64,000 bases of DNA from Emiliania huxleyi CCMP1516 (lineage: Eukaryota > Haptophyta > Isochrysidales > Noelaerhabdaceae): positions 234,169-298,168 of the forward strand of contig NW_005199274.1 in assembly GCF_000372725.1 (NCBI RefSeq), given 5' to 3'. Positions within the stretch are counted from its first letter, which is position 1, and each line of letters opens with the position of its first letter. Shown here piece after piece: positions 40,261 to 50,071 of this stretch. The notes under the pieces were generated by a model. It saw only the letters and a list, made by a program, of their open reading frames with translations. It searched no databases and was not told where the DNA came from. The translations under genes were made by a program, and so were the position numbers.

Positions 40261-41008
40261 GGCTAACCTCGGAATGTAAGCGCACAATGGCTGTGCTGTC
40301 TCCTACACAGCCATCTTACCTAAGGATGGCTGAGCTAGCTGCAGTGCAGCCATAGCCTCCAGGCCGATGGCTGCAATACACACAGGGCAGCCATCCTGAG
40401 TAGGGATGGCTGGAAGCTCGCTGCTGCAGCCATACCGCACGCCCCGGGGCGGGCCCTCATGGCTGAGCTGGCTATATCGCAGCCATCTTGGGTAAGATGG
40501 CTGGGCCACAGCCATTTCAGCCATCTACTATGGCTGGGGCACAGTCAGTGCAGCCATCCTCCGGAGCATGGCTGATAATTCGATGGCAGCCGTCCGCCGC
40601 CCCCGCCACACGCACAAATGGCTGCGCGCTTGCCGCCCCCGGCCTCGCGGGACGGCTGCCATTGGCTGCGCCATCGAATTATCACCAGGCAGCCATGGCT
40701 CTGGAGGATGGCTGCAATCTCTGTGCCCCAGCCATAGTAGATGGCTGAAATGGCTGAAATGGCTGTGTCCCCCAGCCATCTTACCCAAGATGGTTGCGAT
40801 GTAGCCAGCTCAGCCAAGAGGGCGGTAACCGGTATGGCTGCGGTAGTGCGTCTCCAGCCATGTGTCTACTAAGGATGGCTGCCGTGTGCGTGTTGCAGCC
40901 ATCGGGCTGAAGGATGTGGCTGCACTGTAGCTAGCTCAGCCATCCTTAGGTAAGATGGCTGTGTAGGAGACAGCACAGCCATTGTGCGCTTACATTCCGA
41001 GGTTAGCC
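40261..41008. mobile_element. Foldback (MULE-like) element with 9-bp target-site duplication
   Basis: A 748-bp long imperfect palindrome starting GGCTAACCTCGG and ending CCGAGGTTAGCC. Arms of about 340 bp pair at roughly 85-90 percent by eye around a centre near 40630. It is flanked by the direct repeat TACATTCTC at 40252-40260 and 41009-41017, a 9-bp target-site duplication. Long terminal inverted repeats with 9-bp duplications point to the Mutator-like class. The arms are packed with the heptamer ATGGCTG and its complement, dozens of copies in both orientations. It encodes no protein, so it must be mobilised in trans. Confidence 0.85.
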
Positions 41009-41017
41009 TACATTCTC

Positions 41018-42072
41018 CGTCTCGAGTATTAACCTCCCCTGCACCCGGGGGGGGGTGTTTCCTAGTGGCGACAGCATACTTGGGAAATAACGACACGGAG
41101 GACGCCTCAAAAGTGGTGCGGGACGCGGTACGAACTAGAACATGCATGACACGGCGAGAAGGGAGGCGGCAGAGGACACACACAGCGAGAAGAGGGAGAT
41201 AGTGGACCGATGGACGTACGGGCACATGTGTCAGAGCGCGCACGAGTGGGTGTGCGGACAATTTCGAAAGACGGTGAGGCCGGGATCGCACACGGCAGGG
41301 GTGGCGGGACGGCTGTGGAGCGAAGTGGCCGTAGCCAGCCTCAAACACCCATGGGACAATAAGATGAGATTGCCAGATGAGGAGATGAGAATGGGGGGAA
41401 GGACAGGCGGGCGACATTCGACGACGTCGGGGGTCACAATGTGACGACCAAAACGATCCTGGGAGCCAGGGTGAGACAACAGGTCGGGGTGCCACATGGG
41501 GCACACCACAGGCGCATTCTAGAGGGGGAAAAGAAACGGGGAATGAGGGGCCCCGCCACGAGGAGTGCGTTTTGGGGATGCAGAGCGTGCAAGGCGGCTA
41601 GGGATGAGGCCGCAAAAGAGGCGCGCGAGACAAGGAGGAGAATCGGAGAACGGAGAGACTGGGACGACTGGACACAAGAAGACAGTGAGCCACCACAGGC
41701 GTCGTTGGCTCGAGTCGTTGGCGCACATACTGAGCGGCAGCTGCGCTGGAAATACTGTTAAAAAAAGTAACAATACAGGGTTCGCGAGGGGGGTCGCCGA
41801 GGCGCCGAGAGCGCGCGGGGAAGCTCGCAGGGCGTTGGGGTAGCTATGCCTCACGTGCAGCGCCGACGGTCGGGGTCGACGGAGCACGCCAGCGGCAGGA
41901 GAGCGCCTGGGTCCCAGTGGGACCCGGGTCCCAATATTCGTTCCGGTCCCATTCGGGTCCCATTTGCGATTGACATGTCACAGTACCAGTTGCAAAATGT
42001 CACACACATATGGGCCAAATGTCACGGGACGTACGCGGGGGCAAGCAAGGGGATTGAGGACTGGCGATTCAC
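41018..42072. other. Intergenic, weak coding-like stretches
   Basis: A plus-strand frame 41142-41444 and others are Arg/Gly/Glu-rich but carry no motif. The stretch 41960-42070 reads MSQYQLQNVTHIWAKCHGTY in one frame and could be a lost exon of the downstream gene. Confidence 0.35.
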
Positions 42073-43170
42073 ATGGAGGGTGCCCACCGCGGCGGACGCC
42101 GCGTGAAGGGTGGCGTCGTGGGCAGCAAAAGCGAGGCGAGCGCGCGACAGAAGCGTGCGCAGTGTGGTGCTGCGGCGTCGGGCCGGCGAGGGCAAGCCGT
42201 GCAGATTGCCCGTGCAAAGGTAGCGGAAGCTTCGAGCGAGGATAAGGCTGTCGAGGAGGAGGTAGCGCGAGCGATGCAGCAAGGCAATGGCCTCGTGCAG
42301 GCGACGCTTGAGCACCTCAAGACGGCTGAGCGGTCGTGGGATAGGTTCGTCGAGCTGGGCGGCGAGGTGATTGACGGGTATCCGAGCGAGGTGCAGGTGG
42401 TCAAGTACATGTCGAAGATGTCGCGCGAGCGGCAGCGCATGTGTCTCGCGCAGCGCGGGGTGCGGCGCAAGGGCGTGCAGAAAAATGCGGTTCGCAACTA
42501 CGTCGCTGAGATGGCCAACAACCTTTGGCAGACAAAGTACCCCGCGTTCGGCGAGCTGAGCGTGGCAGCGCGGCGTGAGTACTGGTCGACGATCTTCCGG
42601 GCGTACAAAGCCATGTACGCGTCCGCGTCCGCGCCAGCTGCGACCATGGAGGACGAGGAGCGCGCAGAGCAGCTCGTGGCGCAGACCGAGGAGGTGTACA
42701 AGCGGCAGCACGTGTACCGCACGGAAATCTTCCAGCTGCAGGACCTCTTCATCGGCGAGCAGGAGAGCATCGAGAGCGTGCACGAGGCCCTCATTACGCA
42801 TTCGGCGTTGGCCATCATGCAGAGCTCGGCGGCACGCATCGGCATGATGGCGAAGACGCGGCACGATGAGCGCACCGTGCGATGGAAGAAGGAGAACCCG
42901 CTGCGCGTGCGTGATGTGGTGAGCGCGCGACGCAGGAGCGACGGGATGCGTGGTGTTTGTGAGCCGCTCTAACGACGCGTGCCGTCGCGCTCTCAGGTAC
43001 ACAAGGTGCGCAAGCTCGTGTTGACAAAGGCCACGGGCGTGTGCGCTGGCGAGGCGACGTCACAGATGCAGCTCAACTGGCGACGGGTGAAGAAGGAGTA
43101 CTTCTCGGTCTACCTCTTGCACCGGTTTCCGCTCGGCGGTGACGGCCAACGCGAAAAAGAAAGGAAATGA
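42073..43170 (+). CDS. Basic helical protein, possibly element-encoded
   Basis: Exons 42073-42918 and 42997-43170, phase 0, 78-nt GT-AG intron; 339 residues. The N-terminus is Lys/Arg-rich. The middle reads LEHLKTAERSWDRFVELGGE, PSEVQVVKYMSKMSRERQRM, KNAVRNYVAEMANNLWQTKY, an all-helical layout resembling the SAM-like core-binding domain of tyrosine recombinases; the end reads PLRVRDV|VHKVRKLVLTKATG. The catalytic R-H-R-Y set cannot be identified, so a recombinase is only a suggestion. It lies between a foldback element and family A copies, which fits a mobile-element origin, but a host gene is equally possible. Confidence 0.5.
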
Positions 43171-43241
43171 AAACGTGGGCGGGGGTGCTGTGACCCCAAA
43201 GAAAAGAATTCATCATGTGACTTGAGTCAGTCTAGTTGCGT

Positions 43242-44738
43242 CTACAACGGCGGCGCAAAGTCGCCCTCGAACTCCTCGCGGTCGCGCTTGCGCGCCGCGC
43301 CTTCCGGACCATAAGAGCCGAGCCCGATCTGGGCCCGCTCCAGCCAGCCGTAGAGGAGGGGGCGGCAGCGCTTGTAGGCCAGAGCCCCGTCCGCCGCCTC
43401 GTACCAGCGCATCTTTGCGGGCGAGAGGCGGAGCAGGACACAGGTGTTGAAGGGGGGGAAGGCGTAGGGGCGGATGGTGGCGGTGGTTGGCACGGTGACG
43501 CGGGACAGGGCGGAGCCGTAAAAGGCCCAGCTGCCGACGGAGGTGAGGGTGGCGGGGAGGGTGACGGAGGAGAGGGCGGAGCAGCCCTCAAAGGCGCTGC
43601 TGCCGATGGAGGTGATCCCGGCGGGGAGGGTGACGGAGGAGAGGGCGGAGCAGCCGCGGAAGGCGTAGTTGTTGATGGAGGTGAGGCCGGCAGGGAGGTC
43701 GATGGAGACGAGCGAGGAGCAGCAGTCGAAGGCGCTGCTGCCGATGGAGACGAGGCTGCGCGGGCAGGCGACCGAGACGAGAGAGGTGCGGCCAAGGAAC
43801 GCACGGTCCGGCAAGTGCGTCATGCCTTCGGGCAGCACCGCGTGCCCGTCGGTGATGACGAGGTGCCAGCCGCCCACGTCCAAGGTCTCGGAGCCGTCGA
43901 CCGCCTCAAGGTTGATGGCCCGCACTGCTGCCTTCGCTTCGTCGTTGAGGGGGCAGGCGGAGAAAGCACAGTCGCCAAACGAGAGGCCATCGGGCAGCGG
44001 CAGCGTGATCGAAGAGAGGTAGGAGCAGTTCCAGAAGGCGCCCTCGCCGATGGATGTGAGGCCGGCAGGGAAGGCGACGGAGCCGAGGGAGGAGCAGCCC
44101 AAGAAGGCGCGGCTGCCGATGGAGGTGAGGGTGGCGGGGAAGGTGACGTGGGTGAGGGCGGAGCAATCTTGGAAGGCCCAGCTGCCGATGGAGGTGAGGC
44201 CGGCGGGGAAGGTGGCGGAGACCAGGGCGGAGCAGCCGCGGAATGCTTGGTTGCCAATGGAGGTGAGGCCGACAGGGAGGGTGACGGAGGAGAGGGCAGA
44301 GCAGCGGTAGAAGGCGCTGCTGCCGATGGAGGTGAGGCCGGCAGGGAGGTTGATGGAGACGAGCGAGGAGCAGCAGAAGAAGGCTTGGTTGCCGATGGAG
44401 GCGAGGGTGGCAGGGAGGGTGACGGAGGAGAGGGCGGAGCAGCGGGAGAAGGCGCGGCTGCCGATCGAGGTGAGGCCGGCGTGCAGATTGATGGCAGCGA
44501 GGGAGGAGCAGCCGACGAAGGCGCGGCTGCCGATGGAGACGAGGCTGCGCGGGAAGGCGACCGAGACGAGAGAGGTGCGGCCAAGGAACGCACGGTCCGG
44601 CAAGTGCGTCATGCCTTCGGGAAGCACCGCTTGCCCATCGGCGATGACGACCTGCCAGCCGCCCACGTCCAAAGTCTCGGCGGAGCCGGGCGGCGGCGCG
44701 GTGCCGCTCGGCGGCATCGAAAGCGAGGCGGCACCCAT
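43242..44738 (-). CDS. BspA-type leucine-rich repeat protein
   Basis: Single-exon 498-residue protein. About fifteen 23-residue repeats of the form LTSIGSxAFxxCSALSSVTLP make a BspA-like (LRR_5) solenoid. The chain contains two homologous halves, each opening LDVGGWxxVIxDGxAVLPEG then MTHLPDRAFLGRTSLVSVA, with 9 and about 5 repeats, and closes with PAKMRWYEAADGALAYKRCR and an acidic/basic tail. There is no signal peptide from the ATG at 44738. Such repeats bind proteins, are abundant in protists and spread by recombination. Family A element sequence begins within about 50 bp upstream of the start. The long open frame on the opposite strand is a by-product of the repeat. Confidence 0.9.
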   Translation of the reverse strand: MGAASLSMPPSGTAPPPGSAETLDVGGWQVVIADGQAVLPEGMTHLPDRAFLGRTSLVSVAFPRSLVSIGSRAFVGCSSLAAINLHAGLTSIGSRAFSRCSALSSVTLPATLASIGNQAFFCCSSLVSINLPAGLTSIGSSAFYRCSALSSVTLPVGLTSIGNQAFRGCSALVSATFPAGLTSIGSWAFQDCSALTHVTFPATLTSIGSRAFLGCSSLGSVAFPAGLTSIGEGAFWNCSYLSSITLPLPDGLSFGDCAFSACPLNDEAKAAVRAINLEAVDGSETLDVGGWHLVITDGHAVLPEGMTHLPDRAFLGRTSLVSVACPRSLVSIGSSAFDCCSSLVSIDLPAGLTSINNYAFRGCSALSSVTLPAGITSIGSSAFEGCSALSSVTLPATLTSVGSWAFYGSALSRVTVPTTATIRPYAFPPFNTCVLLRLSPAKMRWYEAADGALAYKRCRPLLYGWLERAQIGLGSYGPEGAARKRDREEFEGDFAPPL

Positions 44739-44789
44739 CGTGAAAAAGAATTTGCGGCTGTCGGCATCATCCGTGAAGGCACAAGTGTC

Positions 44790-45030
44790 CGAAGAGAGAG
44801 TGGACCTGAGCAACGATATGACTGGGCGGCAAATGATCGCAGTGGGCGTCAGAAGACTCGTCCTTGCGCGAGGAGAGCTCGATAGACTCGAGGGGCCAGG
44901 ATATGCAGCGAGGAGGGCGGAGCTGCGCCGAAAGGAGCAAGAAGCCGCGAGAACAAGGGACCGGCAGGCGGCGGCGGCGTCGCAGAACGAGGCAGAGGAG
45001 AGCGACGCGACAGAGGAAGAAGTGACACAA
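44790..45030 (+). repeat. Dispersed repeat family A, truncated copy
   Basis: Reads MTGRQMIAVGVRRLVLARGE then RRAELRRKEQEAARTRDRQA on plus, the same as the longer copy at 46590-46830 and the reverse complement of 4320-4490. It is cut off before the TTTC-rich terminus and runs into a GT microsatellite at 45042-45060. Confidence 0.7.
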
Positions 45031-45224
45031 GGGAAAGGAACGTGTGTGTGTGTGTGTGTCTCGCGCCTTGCGGGGGGGGAGCGGAAAGGAGGAACCTCTT
45101 CCCAAGAGCACCACTCTTGGAGCGCCGCCACTACCACCCAGAGCGCTGCAAGCAGCGCCGGGCAATGACGGCTTACCGCCCACCCAGCCCCCCCTCGGCA
45201 CACCCCGGCAGCCAATGTGTGACG

Positions 45225-45620
45225 GCTCGAACCCGCTAAGCCATCCCGCAAGCGGGATAGCCCGCCACTCGAACCCGCAAGCGGGCGTACGAACCGCGAG
45301 CGGCTCGCACTCGTGACACGCAGGCGTCCGCCAGACGGCGCCGGGGCTAGGCGACCGAAGAGGAACTACGGCAAGAACCGCACACCACCCGCTGACGAGC
45401 GCTCGCGGAACTGGTCTGCGGCGCCCGCCAGGGGCGTGCGCGAGACAGGGCTCGAAGCCCTTTTCTGTGAGCAGGGATTCCCTCCCGGCGGGGGTTGTGG
45501 CGGAGAGCCGGCATGGGAATCGCCGGCCCCCACCCAGGGGGTGCCCCTGCCAGGCGCCGCAAGCGGCGCCCGACAGGGGCGGGTGCCCCCACCCCGAGGG
45601 GTGGGGGCGGGGGCGGGGCC
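45225..45620. repeat. GC-rich short palindromic repeats
   Basis: Words such as CCCGCAAGCGGG (45243, 45279), CCGCGAGCGG (45296), GGCGCCGCAAGCGGCGCC (about 45556) and CCCACCCCGAGGGGTGGG (about 45589) form a cluster of nested hairpins over about 390 bp. Confidence 0.7.
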
Positions 45621-45998
45621 CAAAGTGATTCGGCCTATCGCCTCGGCAAGGTCCTCGGTGCGATTCTCCACGGTGTCGTCGAGCGAAAGCGCGGTAGCCG
45701 CGGAGGTAATGACGTCGACATCGGTGGAATCGGCTGGGTCAACGTCAATGTCGATAGCTCTTTCACGCCGGATCCCCTTGTTGTCTCCGATGTGTCGCGC
45801 CTGCGCGCTCGGCGTGTATGAAATCCATATCACCCCCTGCTCCACGATGGGGGCTTTAGGCGACGAGGGCGGGGCGCTAGGCGGCGGTTCGTTTTCGGGG
45901 GAGTCGGGTGGGTCATCGGCGTAGCTAGAGGCCCCATCACCGATGTCGTCGAGTGGGATGGTTGTACCTCCTCCGTTAATACCCACGTCGTCGCCCAA
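45366..45998 (-). CDS. Acidic Pro-rich hypothetical protein
   Basis: A 210-residue minus frame: MGDDVGINGGGTTIPLDDIG, a PPDSPENEPPPSAPPSSPKA linker, ERAIDIDVDPADSTDVDVIT, and a Pro/Gly-rich end. The acidic central part looks like real protein; the last third covers GC-rich palindromic DNA (45230-45620). It overlaps the plus-strand element ORF, so at most one is translated in the overlap. Confidence 0.3.
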   Translation of the reverse strand: MGDDVGINGGGTTIPLDDIGDGASSYADDPPDSPENEPPPSAPPSSPKAPIVEQGVIWISYTPSAQARHIGDNKGIRRERAIDIDVDPADSTDVDVITSAATALSLDDTVENRTEDLAEAIGRITLGPAPAPTPRGGGTRPCRAPLAAPGRGTPWVGAGDSHAGSPPQPPPGGNPCSQKRASSPVSRTPLAGAADQFRERSSAGGVRFLP

Positions 45999-47035
45999 GG
46001 AAGAGGCGCGTTACTTCATGCGGAAGCTTGACAAACACGCGGCGAGGGCAACAGCAAGAGTCGAACGGGCGGCGCCTGACTCAAAAGACACAGCCGCATT
46101 CCTCAGATGCGCGAGGGCAGCCTCCTTAACAAGGCAATGGGGTCTAGATTTGGAGCGCTCGCCGAAGAGGAGTACGACAAAATAGCGCCCGTGATTGCCT
46201 GCACGCTGCCCGCACTCACGGACTCCATACCCGAAAGAAAGAGAGGGGAGCTCGCAGGAGAGGTGACGAGTGAACTACAGGTAGTGGGGAAGGCAGCCTC
46301 GATCGCCATACAGACATGGGTGCGAAACAACGACAAGACCAAGGCACGGGCAGAGGAACGAGAGAAGAATATAGGGTGGATAAAGCGCCTGTTCACGGCA
46401 TGGAGGGTGAGCCACGCCGAACGTATAGAGCCGAAAACGGGAGGAAGCCGGGGAAGAAGACTCCGAGGAGGAGAAACACCGCAGTGGTAATGTGGTAATC
46501 CCGTCGTCAGCTGTAACGATGCACCCGAAGGGGACCCCAGCGCCAACACCGACCGTGGAGGTACAAGCGTTCGAAGAGAGAGAGTGGACCTGAGCAACGA
46601 TATGACTTGGCGGCAAATGATCGCAGTGGGCGTTAGAAGAGTCGTCCTTGCTCGAGGAGAGCTCGATAACTCGAGGGGCCAAAATATGCCGTGAGGAGGG
46701 CAGAGTTGCGCCGAAAGGCGAAAGGCGGGAGAAGCCGCGAGAGCAAGGGATCGGCAGGCGGCGGCGGCGTCGCAGGATGAGGCAGACGAGAGCGACGCGA
46801 CAGAGGAGGAAGCGACAGGAGGGAGAACGACGAGAGTGGGACGACCGCGAGGTGGCATGAAGGTTGCAGCGAGAATCGGCGAGGGACTGCGAAGGGAGAT
46901 AGAAAGAGGCAGACGACCAAGGGTTAGGGTGGGCGACGGCTAGCACCACACTCCTCTCCTTAAAATCCCTGTGTGGTGGCGGCGTGCCGTCCTCCCATCC
47001 CTCCCTTGGGTTGTCTGTTTTCTTTCTTTCTTTTG
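45943..47035 (+). mobile_element. Dispersed repeat family A, longest copy with decayed ORF
   Basis: The plus strand reads EEARYFMRKLDKHAARATAR (from about 45998), shifts frame near 46110 to NKAMGSRFGALAEEEYDKIA, then GELAGEVTSELQVVGKAASI and WIKRLFTAWRVSHAERIEPK to a stop at 46490. It continues, interrupted by stops, as MTWRQMIAVGVRRVVLARGE and charged repeats shared with 44790-45030 and 4320-4490. It ends in the CACACAGGGATTTTAAG box (reverse complement) and a TTTC tract at 47020-47032. The protein is helical and charged with no recognised transposase or RT motif; frameshifts and stops show decay. Confidence 0.5.
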
Positions 47036-47360
47036 GTGTGTTTCCTTCTCTACGAAAAAAACACTCCCAGACAGCGCCATCGAGAACAACGACTTTGTTT
47101 GGCGGCCAACGCAGCCGACCGAGAGATAATTAATCTCTCATCCAGGAAAGGGGTTGGGAATAACTTCGTGTTCTTTGTCTGTGTAAATAAATCAAACAAC
47201 CATGTGGTTTGCCTGTGATAGTGCTAGCACGCGCCAGTCCGCCTGTGTCGAGCCTGTCTGCTGGTAGAGAGAGTTGTTTTGTTAAATCAAACAACCATTG
47301 TGGCTACGTACGAGCTCGTAGCCCGGAACCGACCCTCTTACGCGTACGTTCTCTCCACGT
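47036..47360. other. Intergenic, AT-richer than average
   Basis: No gene seen. Contains two AAATCAAACAACCAT words (about 47188 and 47284), a direct repeat bracketing about 80 bp. Confidence 0.45.
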
Positions 47361-47361
47361 A

Positions 47362-47841
47362 CAGTGGGTTGCGGGCATTAAGAAAACGTCGCATTAAGAA
47401 ACCCTACCAAGCGATTTCCGCAAAAATCTAAGAAACCACGGGGCGCCGCAGGCGCGGCCCCGAGAAAAGGCCAGACACGAGTGTGAACGGGTCCGGAGCC
47501 CCAGCTGCAGCTCAAAATTTCTCTTCGCCTGGGCCTGCGGCAGCGCACTTGTCACTTTTCAAGTCTGCGGTGTTCTGAGTGGAGTGGTCAGTGGATGGAG
47601 GCGTGTGTGCGTCTTCCCCTCATCCAGAGAGCCGACTCGGCGGCAGACTCTTGGCATCGCCCTCGCGGACCGAGCTTTAACACTCTTCTTACCTAAAAAT
47701 CCTTCGGGCCGGCGCTCTGGCTTGATTGAGTGCCCGCCCGGAGCTAAGAAACCACGGCGTGGGGTGGATGAGGGCTGTGGAAAGGCTTAGAAACGGCGGC
47801 GTGCCGCGGGATCCTGTTTTCTTAATGCCCGCAACCCACTG
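47362..47841. mobile_element. 480-bp MITE with TA target duplication (Tc1/mariner-type)
   Basis: Perfect 26-bp terminal inverted repeats at 47362-47387 and 47816-47841, beginning CAGTGGGTTGCGGGC. The element is flanked on both sides by TA (47360-47361 and 47842-47843). CAGT ends plus a TA duplication are the signature of the Tc1/mariner/pogo group. AAGAAAC words repeat near the ends (about 47396, 47430 and 47747). No ORF; it ends about 120 bp upstream of the glycosyltransferase start codon, so it may form part of that promoter. Confidence 0.9.
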
Positions 47842-47961
47842 TATGCTTCGCCCGCCGGACGAAGCGGCGCGCCCAACACCGCAATACGCCCCCCTTGCCA
47901 CTGCCCACGGGCCTGCTCACCCGGCACACACACCCAACGCTTGGCATTGACCCCGGCCGCG

Positions 47962-49498
47962 ATGGACCACCCTCGAGCCTCCGGGATGGGTGGCGCGCAG
48001 CCAAACGTCAGCGCGATCGCGAGCTTCTTTACCGCTCCGGGCGGGCACGCCGCGTCTAAATTTGACGAGCAGACCTGCCGTCAGTTTGAGGACGACGACG
48101 CGGCGCCTTTTGCGCTTGATGACGCCCCGCTGGCCACAACCTCGTTGCGACGCTTCTCTGTGAATGGCACCATCACCTTCACAGTGGTGTCTCTGCATGG
48201 CACCGCTGTAAAAGCACGGTCGGGCCGTGGCGCGCCTGGGCGCCGCCTCGCGCAGCCGCCGGAATCCTTCTCGCGGCTTCTCGTGCGGTTTGTCGAGTCC
48301 TTTGCGAGGGCCGTGCCGGGTGCTCTTCCGATGGTGGTGTGCTCAGACGAGAACACGCAGCGAACCGCTGGGCAGCTCCTCGACAGCGCTCAGAATGCGG
48401 CGAACAAGAAGCACCAGCGCGTCCTCCGTGCTTCGCTCGTCCGCCACGCGTTGGGCTGGCCAGGCATGCCACAGCCGTTCCGGCGCGTGGCGAGGAAGGA
48501 TGAGTGCGGCCGAGGCAGCTTTGGGCCGTGCGACCGCAACCTCGACCCGTCGGTGAACCTCAAGTACCTCTACGCGTATTGGGTTGTGCGGCGCGGCTAC
48601 CGTGCCTTCTTCCTCGACGCGGACACAGAGGTGCATCGGCCACCCGCGGCCTACTTTGGCGCGCAGCTGCGCCTCCGTGCACGAGGCGCCGCCTCTGTGT
48701 ACGAGCTGCACGACACGGAGCCGCAGCACATGCCAGACCTGCTCGCTCAGCTCGACATGTGGTGAGCGGCTCGCAGAGATGCGACGGAGAGGCGACAGCG
48801 ATGTGGGCGGAGATGCGCTGAGGTGCGGCCCCGCCTGTCTCCACGCCGAGTCTCTCTTCACACGGCAGTTGCGCGTGCGCAGGTGGCCCGCGGACCTCGA
48901 GGCGAATCGACCTCGCCTCTCCTCGCGCCCACTGCGGCCCGTTTCGCCCTCCGCGCTGCCGCGCTGCAGCTTCGGCCCCAACGAGTACCGCTTTTGCGAG
49001 CCTTACGGCCGCTTTCTCTGCCTCAATTCGGGGATGATCCTCTTCCAGCCGACGGCGAACACGGAGCTCGCGCTGCGCAAGATGCTCATCGCGCTGACGA
49101 ATTACTGGGACAGCTGGTGGGAGCAGACCCTCTTCAACTGGTTCGTCGGCCTGCAGGTGCGGCGGGGCAGGCTCACCTTCGACTACCTCGAGCCGACCCT
49201 CTTCCAGTGGGCCTCCGGAACGCCCTCCGCCGCCAAGGGACTGGCGGTGTCACACACGCCGGCACCCTGGCTGGCCGACCGCGTGCGGCAGAGGCTTCCG
49301 CGGCGTTACTGGGCGGACTCGGAGCACATGCCGCCGCGTGCAGACGCCCCACAGCCGCACAACAAGATGAAAACCACAGCGAATAAACGCCTCAGGAACG
49401 CCACCGGCACCGTTGACGTTGCCGCTCCGCAATACCAGCACCAGCACCAGCTGCGCGCCAGTTTGCGCGTCCGCTCACAAAACCCCCGATCGCTCTGA
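47962..49498 (+). CDS. Nucleotide-diphospho-sugar glycosyltransferase-like protein
   Basis: Exons 47962-48761 and 48883-49498 join through a 121-nt GT-AG intron; 471 residues. The core reads LKYLYAYWVVRRGYRAFFLD followed by ADTEVHRPPAAYF: a D-x-D site (about residues 218-220) in the vlfLDaDtevlrdP setting of the Nucleotid_trans (RRA/GT77-like) fold, preceded by KYxYA for acceptor positioning. Exon 2 has RFLCLNSGMILFQPTANTEL, the family's NSGvi-f motif, and WDSWWEQTLFNWFVG, a D-Q catalytic-helix motif. Such enzymes transfer arabinose or galactose in the Golgi. No N-terminal anchor is in the model, so a 5' exon may be missing. Confidence 0.7.
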
Positions 49499-50071
49499 GA
49501 AAGGCACAGGTGATACAGAGGGGCAGGCAGAGACGAGAGAAGCGATGTGCGTGTGAGGCGTGTGGCGCGGTCTACGCACTCGGCTTTACCCACAAGCAAA
49601 ACCACGCCCCTTTGCGCTTTGGCGTTTTTTTGAGGGGCCTCTTAGCACTTCGTTTAGGCTCGCTTTGCTCTTACCCTCTTTGAAGAGCATGTACTTCGAA
49701 CTGCTTTTGTTGTGTGAGTTAGTTGTATCCTTGTGCGAGAACTAAGGTGTGTACGAACAGAGCTCTTTTTTCGACGCTTTTGTCCCGATACATTGCCGTA
49801 ACGCGTAAGCACTGTGGGCGAGACTGGGACGGTGTGGGGCGTGGGGGCTGGGGGGGGGGGCACGCACGACGGTCGGACGCAGGACGCAGATCGCACAGTA
49901 CACCACACAGTCCACACCAGCGTACAGCGCTGGGCGCAAGGCGTGGCTGTGAGCAAAAGAGCCGACGCATCCGCGCAGGGGACACAGCGGAGCGTCCGTG
50001 TCGGCGTCACCTGCGTGCATCCGTTCTCAGAGGCCGCCAGAGTGGATGCTCGAACACACACACCTCTGAAC
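49499..50071. other. Intergenic between convergent genes
   Basis: No supported gene. T-rich and A-rich stretches at 49620-49760 probably carry 3' UTRs; a G run lies at 49850-49860. Confidence 0.5.

Noticed and set aside
43236-44885. 549-residue plus-strand frame with Gly/Glu/Asp-rich repeats opposite the LRR gene
   Set aside because: It is the complement of the LRR repeat; periodic composition keeps it open and no start context or motif supports it.
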